64,000 bases of DNA from Allocatelliglobosispora scoriae (GTDB lineage Bacteria > Actinomycetota > Actinomycetes > Mycobacteriales > Micromonosporaceae), in contig NZ_JACHMN010000003.1 in NCBI RefSeq assembly GCF_014204945.1, positions 2,356,001-2,420,000 of the forward strand. The letters run 5' to 3'. Made by a program: the position numbers and the translations under genes. The notes under the pieces are model-generated. The model was not told where the DNA came from, did not search any database, and was given only the letters and a program-made list of their open reading frames with translations. Shown here in pieces: positions 48,674 to 58,717 of this stretch. Every line of letters starts with the position of its first letter. Positions within the stretch are counted from its first letter, which is position 1.

Positions 48674-50191
48674 TTGGCTGAGATAACGACCTACTCGGGG
48701 CACGGCTGTACGGGGCTGGTGGGTCAGCAAGTGGTGGCACTGGTGCGATGCGACCCGTTGGACGACCTGGTCACGGCGATGTGGCCGTGCGTGGCGCAGG
48801 GCGATCTGCCGACGCTCCTCATCGCACTGATGGGGCGGTTGGCGAATCTGCCGGACTTCGCGCTGGTCCAGATTCACGACCGCCGGGCCGTGGTGCTCGC
48901 CCGCGGCGCGATGCAGGTGCAGGTCCTCGTCGGCGACCAGCTCGTGCAGACGATCGCGGCCGGTGCGGTGACGACGTGGCACGAGGATTCGTTCGAGCGG
49001 GCCGACCGGGTGCGCATCGTCGGGCCGGTGTCCGGCGCAGCACCGGCGCTGCCGCTGGTCGGCGGGGTGGTCGCGGCGAGCCAGCTCGACCATCCGATCG
49101 TCTGGGGTGCGACGGCCGCACTGGTTGCGGCACAACCGAGCGCGGCACAACCGAGCGCGGCACAGCCGAGCGCAGCGTCGGCGGGGTGGCCCGGCCAGCT
49201 GTCCGCAGCGGAGGCGCCTGCCGTGCAGCCTGCGCCGCAACCCCTCTGGCCCGTGGTGGCCCCGCCGGTGGAGCCGCAGCGGCCGCCGGCGCCCGCACAG
49301 GCCGCACAGGCCGCCCAGTCGGCGCCGGTCGCGCGACCCCTGTCGGCGACGCCGCCCCCGCCCCTCGCACCGCCGGTGCCGGCGACGCCGTCCGTGCCCG
49401 TGGGGTCGGCCCCGCCGGCCGCGTCGCTGACCACGGGCACCTGGGACGACCGGGTGGACGTGGAGTTCTCCTCGCCAGGTCAGGCCGCGGACCCGTCCGG
49501 CCTGACCGCCGATCCCGCGGTCGCCGGGTGGCAGCCGGAGCTGCGGGGCATCCTGCCCGACCGGCCCGCCCTCGCCGACTGGCCCTCCGCCACACCGAGC
49601 CCGCCGGTCGCGCCGCCGGTCGCGCCGGTGCCCGCGCTGCACGTGCCGCTGCTCCCGGATGAGCTGCGGCGCAGCGCCACCCGGGGCGGCGACACCGACA
49701 TGGCGATCCGCGTACCCGTCAAGGGCCGGTCCTTCGCCGCGGTGCGCTGCCCGAAGCTGCACCTGAACCCGCCCGCGACGCCCTCGTGCCGGATCTGCCA
49801 CCTGCCGCTGGACCCCGACGACGAGCCGATCGGCGTGGCGCAGCCGTCCGTGGGGCACCTGCGCCGCTTCGACACCGGCGAGCGCTGGGAGCTCAACCGC
49901 CCCGTCATCATCCTGGGGCGCGACCCGGGCAGCGGCAGCAGCCTGGAGCGGCTGGTGGTGAAGCTGTCCGGGGTGAGTTCCCGGGTGGCGGGGCTGCACG
50001 CCGAGATCCGGCTCGACGGGTGGCGGGTCGAGGTCGTCGACCTGTCCGGCCAGAGCACCCAGATCATCAACCCGGACGGCCGCACGCTGCGCCTGGAGCC
50101 CAATTCCCCCATGCGTTTGCTGGAGAAGGGCCGGATCGTGCTCGCCGGCGAAGTGACTCTGACGTTCGAGGTGGCCAATGACAACGCCTGA
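48674..50191 (+). CDS. FHA-domain protein with N-terminal phosphatase-cluster-type domain
   Basis: A 505-residue cytosolic protein, first gene of the long operon to 64000. Residues 1-125 form an alpha/beta domain (TGLVGQQVVALVRCDPLDDL, NLPDFALVQIHDRRAVVLAR) that I cannot name. Residues 130-345 are a Pro/Ala-rich linker including three AAQPS repeats. A zinc-ribbon-like CPKLHLNPPATPSCRICHLP follows at about 358-377, and an FHA domain at 410-500 (ILGRDPGSGSSLERLVVKLS, VSSRVAGLHAEIRL). It starts at TTG 48674. The last 14 bases overlap the kinase gene. It probably reads threonine phosphorylation by that kinase. Confidence 0.72.
   Translation: MAEITTYSGHGCTGLVGQQVVALVRCDPLDDLVTAMWPCVAQGDLPTLLIALMGRLANLPDFALVQIHDRRAVVLARGAMQVQVLVGDQLVQTIAAGAVTTWHEDSFERADRVRIVGPVSGAAPALPLVGGVVAASQLDHPIVWGATAALVAAQPSAAQPSAAQPSAASAGWPGQLSAAEAPAVQPAPQPLWPVVAPPVEPQRPPAPAQAAQAAQSAPVARPLSATPPPPLAPPVPATPSVPVGSAPPAASLTTGTWDDRVDVEFSSPGQAADPSGLTADPAVAGWQPELRGILPDRPALADWPSATPSPPVAPPVAPVPALHVPLLPDELRRSATRGGDTDMAIRVPVKGRSFAAVRCPKLHLNPPATPSCRICHLPLDPDDEPIGVAQPSVGHLRRFDTGERWELNRPVIILGRDPGSGSSLERLVVKLSGVSSRVAGLHAEIRLDGWRVEVVDLSGQSTQIINPDGRTLRLEPNSPMRLLEKGRIVLAGEVTLTFEVANDNA
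49127..49171 (+). repeat. Three tandem 15-base repeats in the FHA gene linker
   Basis: gcggcacaaccgagc occurs twice and gcggcacagccgagc once, encoding (A)AAQPS three times in the linker. Copy number may vary between strains. Confidence 0.8.
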
Positions 50192-51704
50192 GAGCCAGCC
50201 GCCGGCGATCGACGGCTATCGCCACGTGGGCTACCTGGGGTCGGGTGGCTTCGGCGAGGTGCACCACTACCAGCACGTCGGCACCGACGCGGCGGTCGCG
50301 ATCAAGATCCTCCGCGATGGTGCGCTCGCGGCCGGCGGAGCGCAGCAGCTGCTGCAGGAGGCGCGGGCGCTGGGCCGCCTCTCGGCCTCGGGGCCGCACC
50401 CCAACATCGTCGCCGTGCAGGACGTCGGCGTGGTCCGGGGGCGCCCCTACCTGGTGATGGAGCTGTGCGCGGGCGGGAGCTGGGCGACGCAAATCACCGA
50501 CCACGGCCGGATCTACCCCTCGGTGGTGCTCAGCGTCGGCATCCAGATCGCCGGTGCGCTGCACCTCGCGCACGAGGCGGGCATCGTGCACCGCGACATC
50601 AAGCCGGGCAACATCCTGCTCGGCGCCAGGGTCGGCGGCCACGGCATCCCCAAGCTCGCCGACTTCGGCATCGCCGCGCAGACCGCCGAGGAGGTCAGCC
50701 GCGGGTCGGTCTGGCTGTCGCGCGACTACGCGGCGCCCGAGGTGGTGCTGTCGCGCGGCGCCGACCGCATGTCGGACATCTTCTCGCTCGCGGCCACGCT
50801 CTACCACGCGCTTTCCGGCAATTCGTGGGTACGCCGACCCGGCGGCGACAACTCCGTCGAGGCCCTGGAGGAGCGGATCATCGCGGGCCGGGTGCCGCCG
50901 ATCGCGGGCAACGACGTGCCGGAGGAGCTGCAGTGGCTGATCCGCTCCGCGATGCACGCCGACCCGAAGGTGCGGGCCCGCAACGTCGCCACCGCCCGGG
51001 ACTTCGCGCTGCGGTTGCAGGACATCCAGATCCGCGAGGGCTACGACCGGACGCTGGTGCCGATCGGCGACGCCGTGACGCTCGTACCGGATCTCCCCGA
51101 CTTCACCGCCCCGCCCGTGGTGGCCGCCGTCCGGGAGACGCCGCCGCCGATCGTCATCCCCGACTACGACTCGGTCCCGTTCGACTCCATCGCGATGGAG
51201 TCCGCCCCGCCGAAACCGCCGCGCGACGACCGGGCCGACACCGAGCGGGCCCGGCCCATCCCGGCTGCCCCGGCCGAGGAGCCGACCCGCGACCAGCCCC
51301 GGCGGCGCGGCCTGCGCCGGGTGGCGCTGATCGCCGCGGCGGTGCTGGTCGTCGGCGGTGGCGTGGTCGCCGCCAACCTGCTGGGGGAGCCCGATACCGG
51401 CCCGTCGACGACGGTGACCCGGCCACCCGCCGACGGCGGTGCGGTGCCCAACGCCGATGTGCTGCCGGTCCCGGTGGTCGCCGCCCGCAACGACGCCGCG
51501 GGTGTTCCCACCTTCACCTGGACCTACTCGCCGACCGACCCGGGTGACCGGTTCAACCTCCAGCAGGAGGGCCAGGCCAAGGCCCAGATCCTGACCGAGG
51601 CGAAGTGGACGCCGAGCGCCGATGCGGGCAAGGGCGTCTGCATCCGGGTGAGCGTGATCCGCAACGGCCGGCTGGGCACCCCGAGCGAGCGGTTCTGCGC
51701 GTGA
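50178..51704 (+). CDS. Membrane Ser/Thr protein kinase
   Basis: A 508-residue Hanks-type kinase. The catalytic domain (residues 12-270) is complete: GYLGSGGFGEVHHYQH glycine loop, K43 in VAIKIL, D140 in HRDIKPGN and D162 in DFG. The segment before APE reads GSVWLSRDYAAPE instead of the usual GTPxYMAPE. After a Pro-rich juxtamembrane stretch come one helix (VALIAAAVLVVGGGVVAANL) at about 380-398 and a 110-residue extracellular domain with two Cys and FN3-like strands. It overlaps the upstream FHA gene by 14 bases and the next gene by four, and probably phosphorylates operon partners. Confidence 0.88.
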   Translation: MTTPESQPPAIDGYRHVGYLGSGGFGEVHHYQHVGTDAAVAIKILRDGALAAGGAQQLLQEARALGRLSASGPHPNIVAVQDVGVVRGRPYLVMELCAGGSWATQITDHGRIYPSVVLSVGIQIAGALHLAHEAGIVHRDIKPGNILLGARVGGHGIPKLADFGIAAQTAEEVSRGSVWLSRDYAAPEVVLSRGADRMSDIFSLAATLYHALSGNSWVRRPGGDNSVEALEERIIAGRVPPIAGNDVPEELQWLIRSAMHADPKVRARNVATARDFALRLQDIQIREGYDRTLVPIGDAVTLVPDLPDFTAPPVVAAVRETPPPIVIPDYDSVPFDSIAMESAPPKPPRDDRADTERARPIPAAPAEEPTRDQPRRRGLRRVALIAAAVLVVGGGVVAANLLGEPDTGPSTTVTRPPADGGAVPNADVLPVPVVAARNDAAGVPTFTWTYSPTDPGDRFNLQQEGQAKAQILTEAKWTPSADAGKGVCIRVSVIRNGRLGTPSERFCA

Positions 51705-52414
51705 GCTCCGCGACCGTGCTCTTCTGCGGTGAGCAGTACGACGTGGACCCGCCCGCGTCGCTGGTGATCGGCCGGGACGCCGACATCAGCGTCGACGACA
51801 ACCGGTTCCTGCACCGGCGGTTCCTGGAGGTGCTCAGCGTCGAGGGGATCTGGCTGCTGCGCAACATCGGCACCCAGCTCACCGCGACCGTCTCGGACCC
51901 GCACGGGCTGATCCAGGCCTGGCTGGCGCCGGGTGCGCAGGTGCCGCTCGTCGGCGTGCGGACCATCGTGTATTTCACGGCCGGATCCACCACCTACGAC
52001 CTTGAGATCGTGCTGGAGGAGCCGCCGTTTACGCTCACCCCGGCGGTGTCGCAGGACGAGGGCGCCGCTCCGGGCTTCACCACGGTCGGCGGGATGACCC
52101 TGTCGGCGAAGCAGAAGCTGGTGATCCTGTCCCTGACCGAACGAGCACTGCGGCGCGGTGATCGCAGCGCCACCTCGATCCCCAGCTCGAAGCTGGCGGC
52201 GCAGCGGCTCGGCTGGACGCTGGTGGCGTTCAACCGCCAGCTCGACAACCTGTGCCAGAAGCTCTCGGCGATGGGCGTGCGCGGACTGCACGGCGACGCG
52301 GAGAATCTGGCGGCCAACCGGCGGGCCCGGCTCGCCGAATACGCGTTGGCGATCCGCCTGGTCAGCCGGGCTGATCTGCCCCTGCTCGACAGTGCGCAAC
52401 CGGCCGATGAGTGA
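51701..52414 (+). CDS. FHA-like protein with helical C-terminal domain
   Basis: A 237-residue cytosolic protein. Residues 1-115 resemble an FHA domain (LVIGRDADISVDDNRFLHRR, FLEVLSVEGIWLLRNIGTQL), but the recognisable Ser-Arg and Asn residues are altered, so phosphothreonine binding is uncertain. The second half (about 135-225) is helical with TLSAKQKLVILSLTERALRR and SSKLAAQRLGWTLVAFNRQL, resembling a winged-helix DNA- or protein-binding fold. GTG 51701 overlaps the kinase stop. It is likely an adaptor between the kinase and the envelope proteins that follow. Confidence 0.7.
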   Translation: MSSATVLFCGEQYDVDPPASLVIGRDADISVDDNRFLHRRFLEVLSVEGIWLLRNIGTQLTATVSDPHGLIQAWLAPGAQVPLVGVRTIVYFTAGSTTYDLEIVLEEPPFTLTPAVSQDEGAAPGFTTVGGMTLSAKQKLVILSLTERALRRGDRSATSIPSSKLAAQRLGWTLVAFNRQLDNLCQKLSAMGVRGLHGDAENLAANRRARLAEYALAIRLVSRADLPLLDSAQPADE

Positions 52415-52492
52415 CGAGTGAGGGGAGTCTTCCCCATTGACGCCCGGGGTCGACGACCGATACTGCTTTACCCGTACACGGGGAGGAACGCG

Positions 52493-55400
52493 GTGAGTAC
52501 AGCACAGGGTTCGGCGAATGCGTTTTACCGCGGTCAGGCGCGAGTGCCGGGGGCGGCCGACGAGGCGACCGGTCGGCTGGGCGGCGAGACGCTGAAGGAG
52601 CGCCGCAGGTGGCTGCCCTCGTTCGGCGGCATCGGCAAGCTGCCCAAGCGATTCGGGCGCAGCCTGCGCGGGCTGAAGCGGCGGACGGTCTCGTCCATCG
52701 CGCTGGTGCTCTCGGCCGGGCTCTTCGTGATAGCGGCACTCACCGCCGGCGGCTTCCCGGCCGCCGACCTCAACCTCAACGACGGCGGCGTGTGGGTCAC
52801 CAACCGCAACCTGAACCACTTCGGCCGCTTCAACCGGCCCATCGAGCAGCTCGACGCGATGCTCCTCGCGGGCGGCGCGCAGCCCGACATCGATCTGCTG
52901 CAGCAGGAGTCGACCGTCTTCCTGGTCGACCGCACCGAAGGGCTGCTGCGCCCCGTGGACGTCTCCGGCGGGGTGCTCGGCGACAACGGTCCGGCGTTGC
53001 CAGCCAAGGCCGAGGTCGCCCTGGGCGCGGGCGTGGTGGCACTGCTGGACAGCTCCAACGGCAAGCTGTGGGTCCGGGACGCCGACAAGATCGAGAATCT
53101 CGACATCGCCCAGGACCCGCCGACCGCCGAGGTCGGCGGCGGTTCCGCCGTCGCGGTCGGGACCGACGGCACGGTCTTCGCCGTCTCGTCCGATCAGGAC
53201 ACGATCACGTCGATCCCGCGCACGGGCGAGCGGGAGACCCGCAAGCTCGACGTGGATGTGGAGGCGGCGCGGATCACCGCCGTCGGCGACGTGCCGGTCG
53301 TCCTGGGCAAGGGCGGCAAGCTGGTGCTCCCCGACGACGTGGTGACGATCGCCGACGGCGGGCTGCTGCAGCAGGTCGGTCCGGAGGGCGGGACCGTCCT
53401 CGTCGCCACCCCCAAGCAGCTGCTGGAGGTGGACCTGACCGGTGGCGGTGTCCGGGAGCTCGTCGGCGACGGCTCGGGCGACCCGGCGGCACCCGTACGC
53501 CTCGACGGCTGCGTCCACGCCGCGTGGGGTGCCTCGCCGCCGACCTATGTGCGCCAGTGCGAGGGCGCCGCGCCGGAGAAGGCCGTCTCGTTGCAGAACC
53601 TGCCCGCCGCCGCCGATCTGGTCTTCCGGGTCAACCGGGACGCGATCGTGCTCAACGACGCCGCGGGCGGCGCGATCTACCTCTTCGAACGCGGTGGCGA
53701 GGACCTGGGCAACTGGCAGGAGCTGCTGGAGCAGGCGAAGACCAACCCGAGCCAGAAGCCGCGCGACGCGGTCCGCGATCCGCGCGTCAACACCAAGCCG
53801 GCGGCGAAGGACGACGTCCTCGGCGCGCGGCCCGGCTCGGCGGCGCTGCTGCACGTGCTGGACAACGACTCCGACCCCGACGGCGACATCCTGATCATCC
53901 GGTCGGTGACGGCGGTGAAGCCGGCCGGCGCCGGGACCCTGTCGATCGTCTCGGGCAGCCAGATCCTGCAGTTCACCGCGAGCCCGGGCGACCGGACCGC
54001 GACGGTGAGCTTCCAGTACACGATCGACGACGGGCGGGGCGGGTCCGCGCACGCCGGCGTCACGGTCAACGTGCGCCCCGAGGCGAGCGGCAACTCGCTG
54101 CCCCACGAGCGGCCCAACCCGCAGGCGAAGGACCGCGAGGTGGCGCAGGGCGGCACGATCACCTTCAACACGCTGCGCGACTGGCGCGACGACGACGGGG
54201 ATCCGCTGCTGCTCGTCGGTGCCGACACCGCTTCGCCGGACCGGGTCAGGTTCACCCCCGCCGGCGACATCACCTTCACCGCCGCACCGAACTCGTCGGC
54301 GGCGAAGAAGAACATCCAGATCGAGGTCTCCGACGGAATCGGCACGAAGAAGGCGACGGTCAACGTCGTCGTGGTCGACCGGGACCGGCCGCCGACCGCC
54401 GAGAACGACCTCTTCACGGCGGTCGCCGGGCAGACCGTGACGCTCCGGCCGCTGGAGAACGACTCCGACCCCAACGCCGGGGTTCCCGGCCCCAATCCGC
54501 AGCGGTTGCGGCTGACCTTCGTCTCGCCGATGAAGCAGGGCGCGAGCGCCACGCCGAACTACCTCGCCGGGACGATCGGGTTCACCGCCTCCCGGCCGGA
54601 CACGTACTACCTGGAGTACCGGGTCACCGACGGCAAGGCCGAGGCGACGGGGCGGATCCGCGTCGACGTGCGCAAGGCGAGCTCGGCGTACGCGCCGGTG
54701 GCGGTCGCGGACCAGGTGGCGCTGCGCGGCAACGGACCCGCCGTGGTCGACGTGCTCGCCAACGACGTCGACCTCGACGGTGACATCCTGGTCGTGCGCT
54801 CGGTCGAGGTGCCCGAGAACTCCGGGCTCAGCGTCTCGGTGATCGAGCACCGGTGGCTGCGGATCGTGCTGACCCGCAGCGATTCCGGCGCACCGCGGTT
54901 CGTGCTGCGCTATGTCGTCTCCGACGGCGACCGCAGCGACACCGGTGTGGTCACGGTGGCGCTGCTGCCGCAGGCGCCGGAGAACCAGCGGCCGGTGACC
55001 GTGCCGGACATCGGTACGGTCCGGGCGGGTGATGTCGTCGATGTCGACGTGCTCGCCAACGACGGCGACCCGGACGGGACGGCGCTGTCCCTGGACCCCT
55101 CGGTCATCGACGACGACCTGGAGGGCAAGCGCGGTCTGTGGCTGGTCGCCAACGGCCGGGTGCGCTTCCACGCGTTCGACAAGCCGGGCACGGTCACCGC
55201 CAACTACACCGCGCGCGACGCGCTGGGGCTCTCGGACCCGGGCCGGGTCTCGGTGACGATCATCGCGGCGAACGCGCCCAACCAGATCCCGATGCCGCCG
55301 CCGATCCAGGCCCGCGACTTCGCCGGATCGACGATCAGGATCCACACCCCGCTCACCGGGGTGGACCCCGACGGCGACTCGGTGGTGCTGCTGGGGCCGG

Positions 55401-58400
55401 TCTCGGCACCGCAGCTCGGCCGGATCGTCCAGCAGGGCATCGACTTCTTCGAGTACGAGGCATACCCGGACAGCGCCGGGACGGATGTCTTCACCTATCG
55501 GGTGCAGGACGCGTTCGGCGGCCGGGGCACCGGCACGATCCGGGTGGGTGTGGTGCCCTTCCCGGACGTGGACTCCGCACCGGTGGCGGTCGACGATGTC
55601 TACACCGTGGCACCCGGCACCGGCGTACGGGTACCGGTGCTCGCCAATGACTCCGATGTGGACGGCGACTCGCTGCTGCTGGAGCCGCTGGCCCCGCTCA
55701 ACCCCACCCTTCCGCAGGGTGCCTCCGTCGACCGGGACCGGGTGGTCCTCAACGCCGGCGGCCGTGACGGCGACGTGGTGACCCTGCGGTACGGCATCTC
55801 CGACGGCCGCGGCCAACGTGCCACCGCCTCCATCAAGCTGATCTCCAAGGACTCGGCGAACCTCGCCCCGATCGCCCGCGACGACGCGGCGGACCGGCTC
55901 ACCAGCCCGGCGACCAGCGTCGATGTCGACGTGCTCGCCAACGACGAGGATCTCGACGGCCCCTTCGACGAGCTGAAGATCGAGCCGATCGACGTCGGCG
56001 GCGCCAACAAGGCGACCGTCACCTCCGACGGCAAGCTGCGCGTACCGCTCACCGCGTCGGCCCGGCAGGTCGCCTACCGGCTCACCGACGGCAAGGACGC
56101 CTCGGCGATCGCCTTCGTGCGGGTGCCCGGCACCGACAACCAGGCGCCCTATCTCCGGCCGGACGCGCCCGAGTTGGAGATGGTGAGCGGTGGCGAGCTC
56201 CAGGTCGACCTGGCCGAGCTGGTCGCCGACCCGCAGGGCCGGCCGGTGACGCTGACGAACACCGCGGCGATCTCCACCTCGCCCTCGGCCGGGCTGCGCC
56301 TGGTCCCCAACGCCAGCACCAAGACGGGCTTCAAGCTCGCCGCCGCCGCCAACTTCCGCGGTCAGGCAGCCGTCGTCTTCGAGGTGGAGAACGGCAGCGC
56401 GACGGCATCGCTGAGCGTGAAGGTGAAGGTGACGCCGTCCGGGACGACGCCACCGGTCCTCGCCTGCCCGCCGGCGGAGCCCGCGGCCGGGGCACCGGCG
56501 GTGCTGGTCAACCTCGCCCGCTGCGTCCGTGGCGGCGGCGCGGACGGGATGACGTTCAGGATGACCGGCCAGGCGCCGCAGGGCGTCACCGCCCGCCTCG
56601 CCGGGACGGTGCTGGAGATCTCCGCCACGCCGGACGCCGAGATCGGCGACCGGGGCAAGATCGCTCTCAGCGTGACCGACGCCAAGGGCGCGTCGGCCAA
56701 CGGCACGATCGCCATCGTGGTACGCCCGTCCGGGCTCGCGGTGGCGGTGGCCGACACCGTCGACGCCGAGGTCGGCCGGGAGATGACGATCAACGTGGTC
56801 GCCAACGACCTCAACCCCTTCCCGAGCTCGCCGCTGAAGCTGATCAGCGTGGATTCGGACCTGCCGGGGCTGCGGTTCGACGAGGGCACCGGCGATGTCG
56901 TCTTCACCCCGGCCAAGCACGGCAAGTTCACGGCGCGCTACGTGATCCAGGACATCACCGGCAAGCCCGATCGCCGCGTCAGCGGCCAGCTCCTCGTCAC
57001 GGTGATCGACAAGCCGACGGCGCCGGGGCAGCCGGTGGCGCGTTCCGTGGGCGACGAGTTCGCCGTGCTGGTCTGGTCCGAACCGGACAGCCGGGGCTCG
57101 CGTATCGACGGATACACCGTCACCGGGTCGAGCGGCTTCAAGCAGACCTGCACCGGTACGGTCTGCCGCCTGACCGGGCTCACCAACGGCCGGGACTACC
57201 GGTTCAAGGTGCGGGCGCACAACGAGGCGGGTGACGGGCCGGAGAGCTCGGAGTCGGCGGTGGTGAAGCCCGATGCCAAGCCGGATGCCCCGGACGCGCC
57301 GACGACCACCTTCGGCGACTCGTCGATCAAGCTCGCCTGGGCCGCTCCGTCGAGCAACGGCGGCTCGGCGATCAAGGAGTACGACGTCGAGATCTCGCCC
57401 GGCGGGACGATCCGTACCGTGACCACCACCTCCTACACCTGGACCGGGCTGACCAACGGTGCCGCCTACACGTTCCGGGTGCTGGCGCGCAACAAGAACC
57501 TCGAGAGCGGGTTCAGCCCGTCCTCGGCGCCGGAGATCCCGGCGAAGGCACCCGACGCGCCGCAGGCGCCGACGGGGTCCGGGGTCGCCGACGGCGTCGG
57601 CGAGCAGATCGTCGTCGACTGGGTCGAGCCGCCGGTCAACGGTGCCGCGATCACGCAGTACCGGCTGACCGTGGTCCGGGCCGGGGTGGTCGAGCGCACG
57701 ATCAACGTCAACGGCGACACCACGCGGACGACGATCAGCGCCGACAACGGCGTCAATTACCAGTTCCGGCTGGTAGCGGTCAACAAGGCCGGGCCGTCGC
57801 AGCAGAGCCCGCTGTCGGCGGTGACGGTCGCCCACGGCAAGCCGTTCCCGGTGACGGCGCACAGCTACTCCGACAACAGCGGCGGCACCGGTCTCGACGG
57901 GCGGGTGACCTACTCGCTCTCGCCGCCGAACGACAACGGCATGGCGATCGCACGCTACGAGTTCGATGTGGACGGCAACGGCACCGCCGACCGGTCCGAC
58001 ACCGGTTCGACCGGGTCGGTGACCGGGCTCGCCAACGGCACGAGTTACCAGATCCGGGTCCGGGCCTGCAACGACGTCTGCGGCAACTGGTCCGGTGCGG
58101 GCAACTCGGTGACGCCGTACGGTCCCGTGCCCCGGCCCAACGCCGGTGCGTCGAAGCTCGGCGCCACCCAGGTCCGGCTCTCCTGGAGCAGCGGCGGCAC
58201 CAACGGCCGCCCGCTCAACCGGGTGGAGTACCGGGTCAACGGCGGCGGCTGGGTCAACGGCGGCACGAGCGGGTCGGTGGATGTCGGCAACGGCAACAAC
58301 CAGACCTGGAGCATCGATGTCCGCGCGTTCGACAGCGCCGGGCAGGTCTCGCCGACCGCGTCGGCCAGCGCGACGACGGATCCGCCGACGCCGCCCACGG

Positions 58401-58675
58401 TGACGGTCGAGAAGGGCGGCAGCGCCGTCGGCCAGCCGGGCTGCTCGGCACCGTCCTGCGCGTTCATCGTCGCGACGTTGACCAACTTCGCGGGCGGCAC
58501 GGCGTACACCTGCTCGATCAACTCGTCGCAGGGTGCCCTCGGCTCGGTCACCGTCACGACCAACGGCAGCGGCAACGGCAGCAGGCAGTCCCTGTCCTAC
58601 TTCGGCTTCCCGACCGGGTGGGTGTCGGTGACCTGCGCCGGCAACACCGGGCGCCGGGATCCCTGGGGCAACTGA
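52493..58675 (+). CDS. Giant membrane-anchored Ig/FN3 surface protein
   Basis: A 2060-residue protein. A 63-residue basic cytosolic tail leads to one membrane helix (VSSIALVLSAGLFVIAALTA, about residues 66-85). Outside, residues about 100-410 form beta-propeller-like repeats, then about nine cadherin/Ig-like repeats marked by VLANDxDxDGD motifs (440-1500), then five FN3 domains (1510-1990), for example PDAPDAPTTTFGDSSIKLAW. It ends in a small Cys-containing domain. This is the FN3 gene of a PFNA-like cluster; bifidobacterial counterparts are surface or adhesion proteins. GTG 52493 has gggaggaa upstream. It is probably the structural or sensing product the operon serves. Confidence 0.85.
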   Translation: MSTAQGSANAFYRGQARVPGAADEATGRLGGETLKERRRWLPSFGGIGKLPKRFGRSLRGLKRRTVSSIALVLSAGLFVIAALTAGGFPAADLNLNDGGVWVTNRNLNHFGRFNRPIEQLDAMLLAGGAQPDIDLLQQESTVFLVDRTEGLLRPVDVSGGVLGDNGPALPAKAEVALGAGVVALLDSSNGKLWVRDADKIENLDIAQDPPTAEVGGGSAVAVGTDGTVFAVSSDQDTITSIPRTGERETRKLDVDVEAARITAVGDVPVVLGKGGKLVLPDDVVTIADGGLLQQVGPEGGTVLVATPKQLLEVDLTGGGVRELVGDGSGDPAAPVRLDGCVHAAWGASPPTYVRQCEGAAPEKAVSLQNLPAAADLVFRVNRDAIVLNDAAGGAIYLFERGGEDLGNWQELLEQAKTNPSQKPRDAVRDPRVNTKPAAKDDVLGARPGSAALLHVLDNDSDPDGDILIIRSVTAVKPAGAGTLSIVSGSQILQFTASPGDRTATVSFQYTIDDGRGGSAHAGVTVNVRPEASGNSLPHERPNPQAKDREVAQGGTITFNTLRDWRDDDGDPLLLVGADTASPDRVRFTPAGDITFTAAPNSSAAKKNIQIEVSDGIGTKKATVNVVVVDRDRPPTAENDLFTAVAGQTVTLRPLENDSDPNAGVPGPNPQRLRLTFVSPMKQGASATPNYLAGTIGFTASRPDTYYLEYRVTDGKAEATGRIRVDVRKASSAYAPVAVADQVALRGNGPAVVDVLANDVDLDGDILVVRSVEVPENSGLSVSVIEHRWLRIVLTRSDSGAPRFVLRYVVSDGDRSDTGVVTVALLPQAPENQRPVTVPDIGTVRAGDVVDVDVLANDGDPDGTALSLDPSVIDDDLEGKRGLWLVANGRVRFHAFDKPGTVTANYTARDALGLSDPGRVSVTIIAANAPNQIPMPPPIQARDFAGSTIRIHTPLTGVDPDGDSVVLLGPVSAPQLGRIVQQGIDFFEYEAYPDSAGTDVFTYRVQDAFGGRGTGTIRVGVVPFPDVDSAPVAVDDVYTVAPGTGVRVPVLANDSDVDGDSLLLEPLAPLNPTLPQGASVDRDRVVLNAGGRDGDVVTLRYGISDGRGQRATASIKLISKDSANLAPIARDDAADRLTSPATSVDVDVLANDEDLDGPFDELKIEPIDVGGANKATVTSDGKLRVPLTASARQVAYRLTDGKDASAIAFVRVPGTDNQAPYLRPDAPELEMVSGGELQVDLAELVADPQGRPVTLTNTAAISTSPSAGLRLVPNASTKTGFKLAAAANFRGQAAVVFEVENGSATASLSVKVKVTPSGTTPPVLACPPAEPAAGAPAVLVNLARCVRGGGADGMTFRMTGQAPQGVTARLAGTVLEISATPDAEIGDRGKIALSVTDAKGASANGTIAIVVRPSGLAVAVADTVDAEVGREMTINVVANDLNPFPSSPLKLISVDSDLPGLRFDEGTGDVVFTPAKHGKFTARYVIQDITGKPDRRVSGQLLVTVIDKPTAPGQPVARSVGDEFAVLVWSEPDSRGSRIDGYTVTGSSGFKQTCTGTVCRLTGLTNGRDYRFKVRAHNEAGDGPESSESAVVKPDAKPDAPDAPTTTFGDSSIKLAWAAPSSNGGSAIKEYDVEISPGGTIRTVTTTSYTWTGLTNGAAYTFRVLARNKNLESGFSPSSAPEIPAKAPDAPQAPTGSGVADGVGEQIVVDWVEPPVNGAAITQYRLTVVRAGVVERTINVNGDTTRTTISADNGVNYQFRLVAVNKAGPSQQSPLSAVTVAHGKPFPVTAHSYSDNSGGTGLDGRVTYSLSPPNDNGMAIARYEFDVDGNGTADRSDTGSTGSVTGLANGTSYQIRVRACNDVCGNWSGAGNSVTPYGPVPRPNAGASKLGATQVRLSWSSGGTNGRPLNRVEYRVNGGGWVNGGTSGSVDVGNGNNQTWSIDVRAFDSAGQVSPTASASATTDPPTPPTVTVEKGGSAVGQPGCSAPSCAFIVATLTNFAGGTAYTCSINSSQGALGSVTVTTNGSGNGSRQSLSYFGFPTGWVSVTCAGNTGRRDPWGN

Positions 58676-58717
58676 CCTTTCCTCGAAGAACGCACATTTC
58701 AACCTAGTGGAGATAAA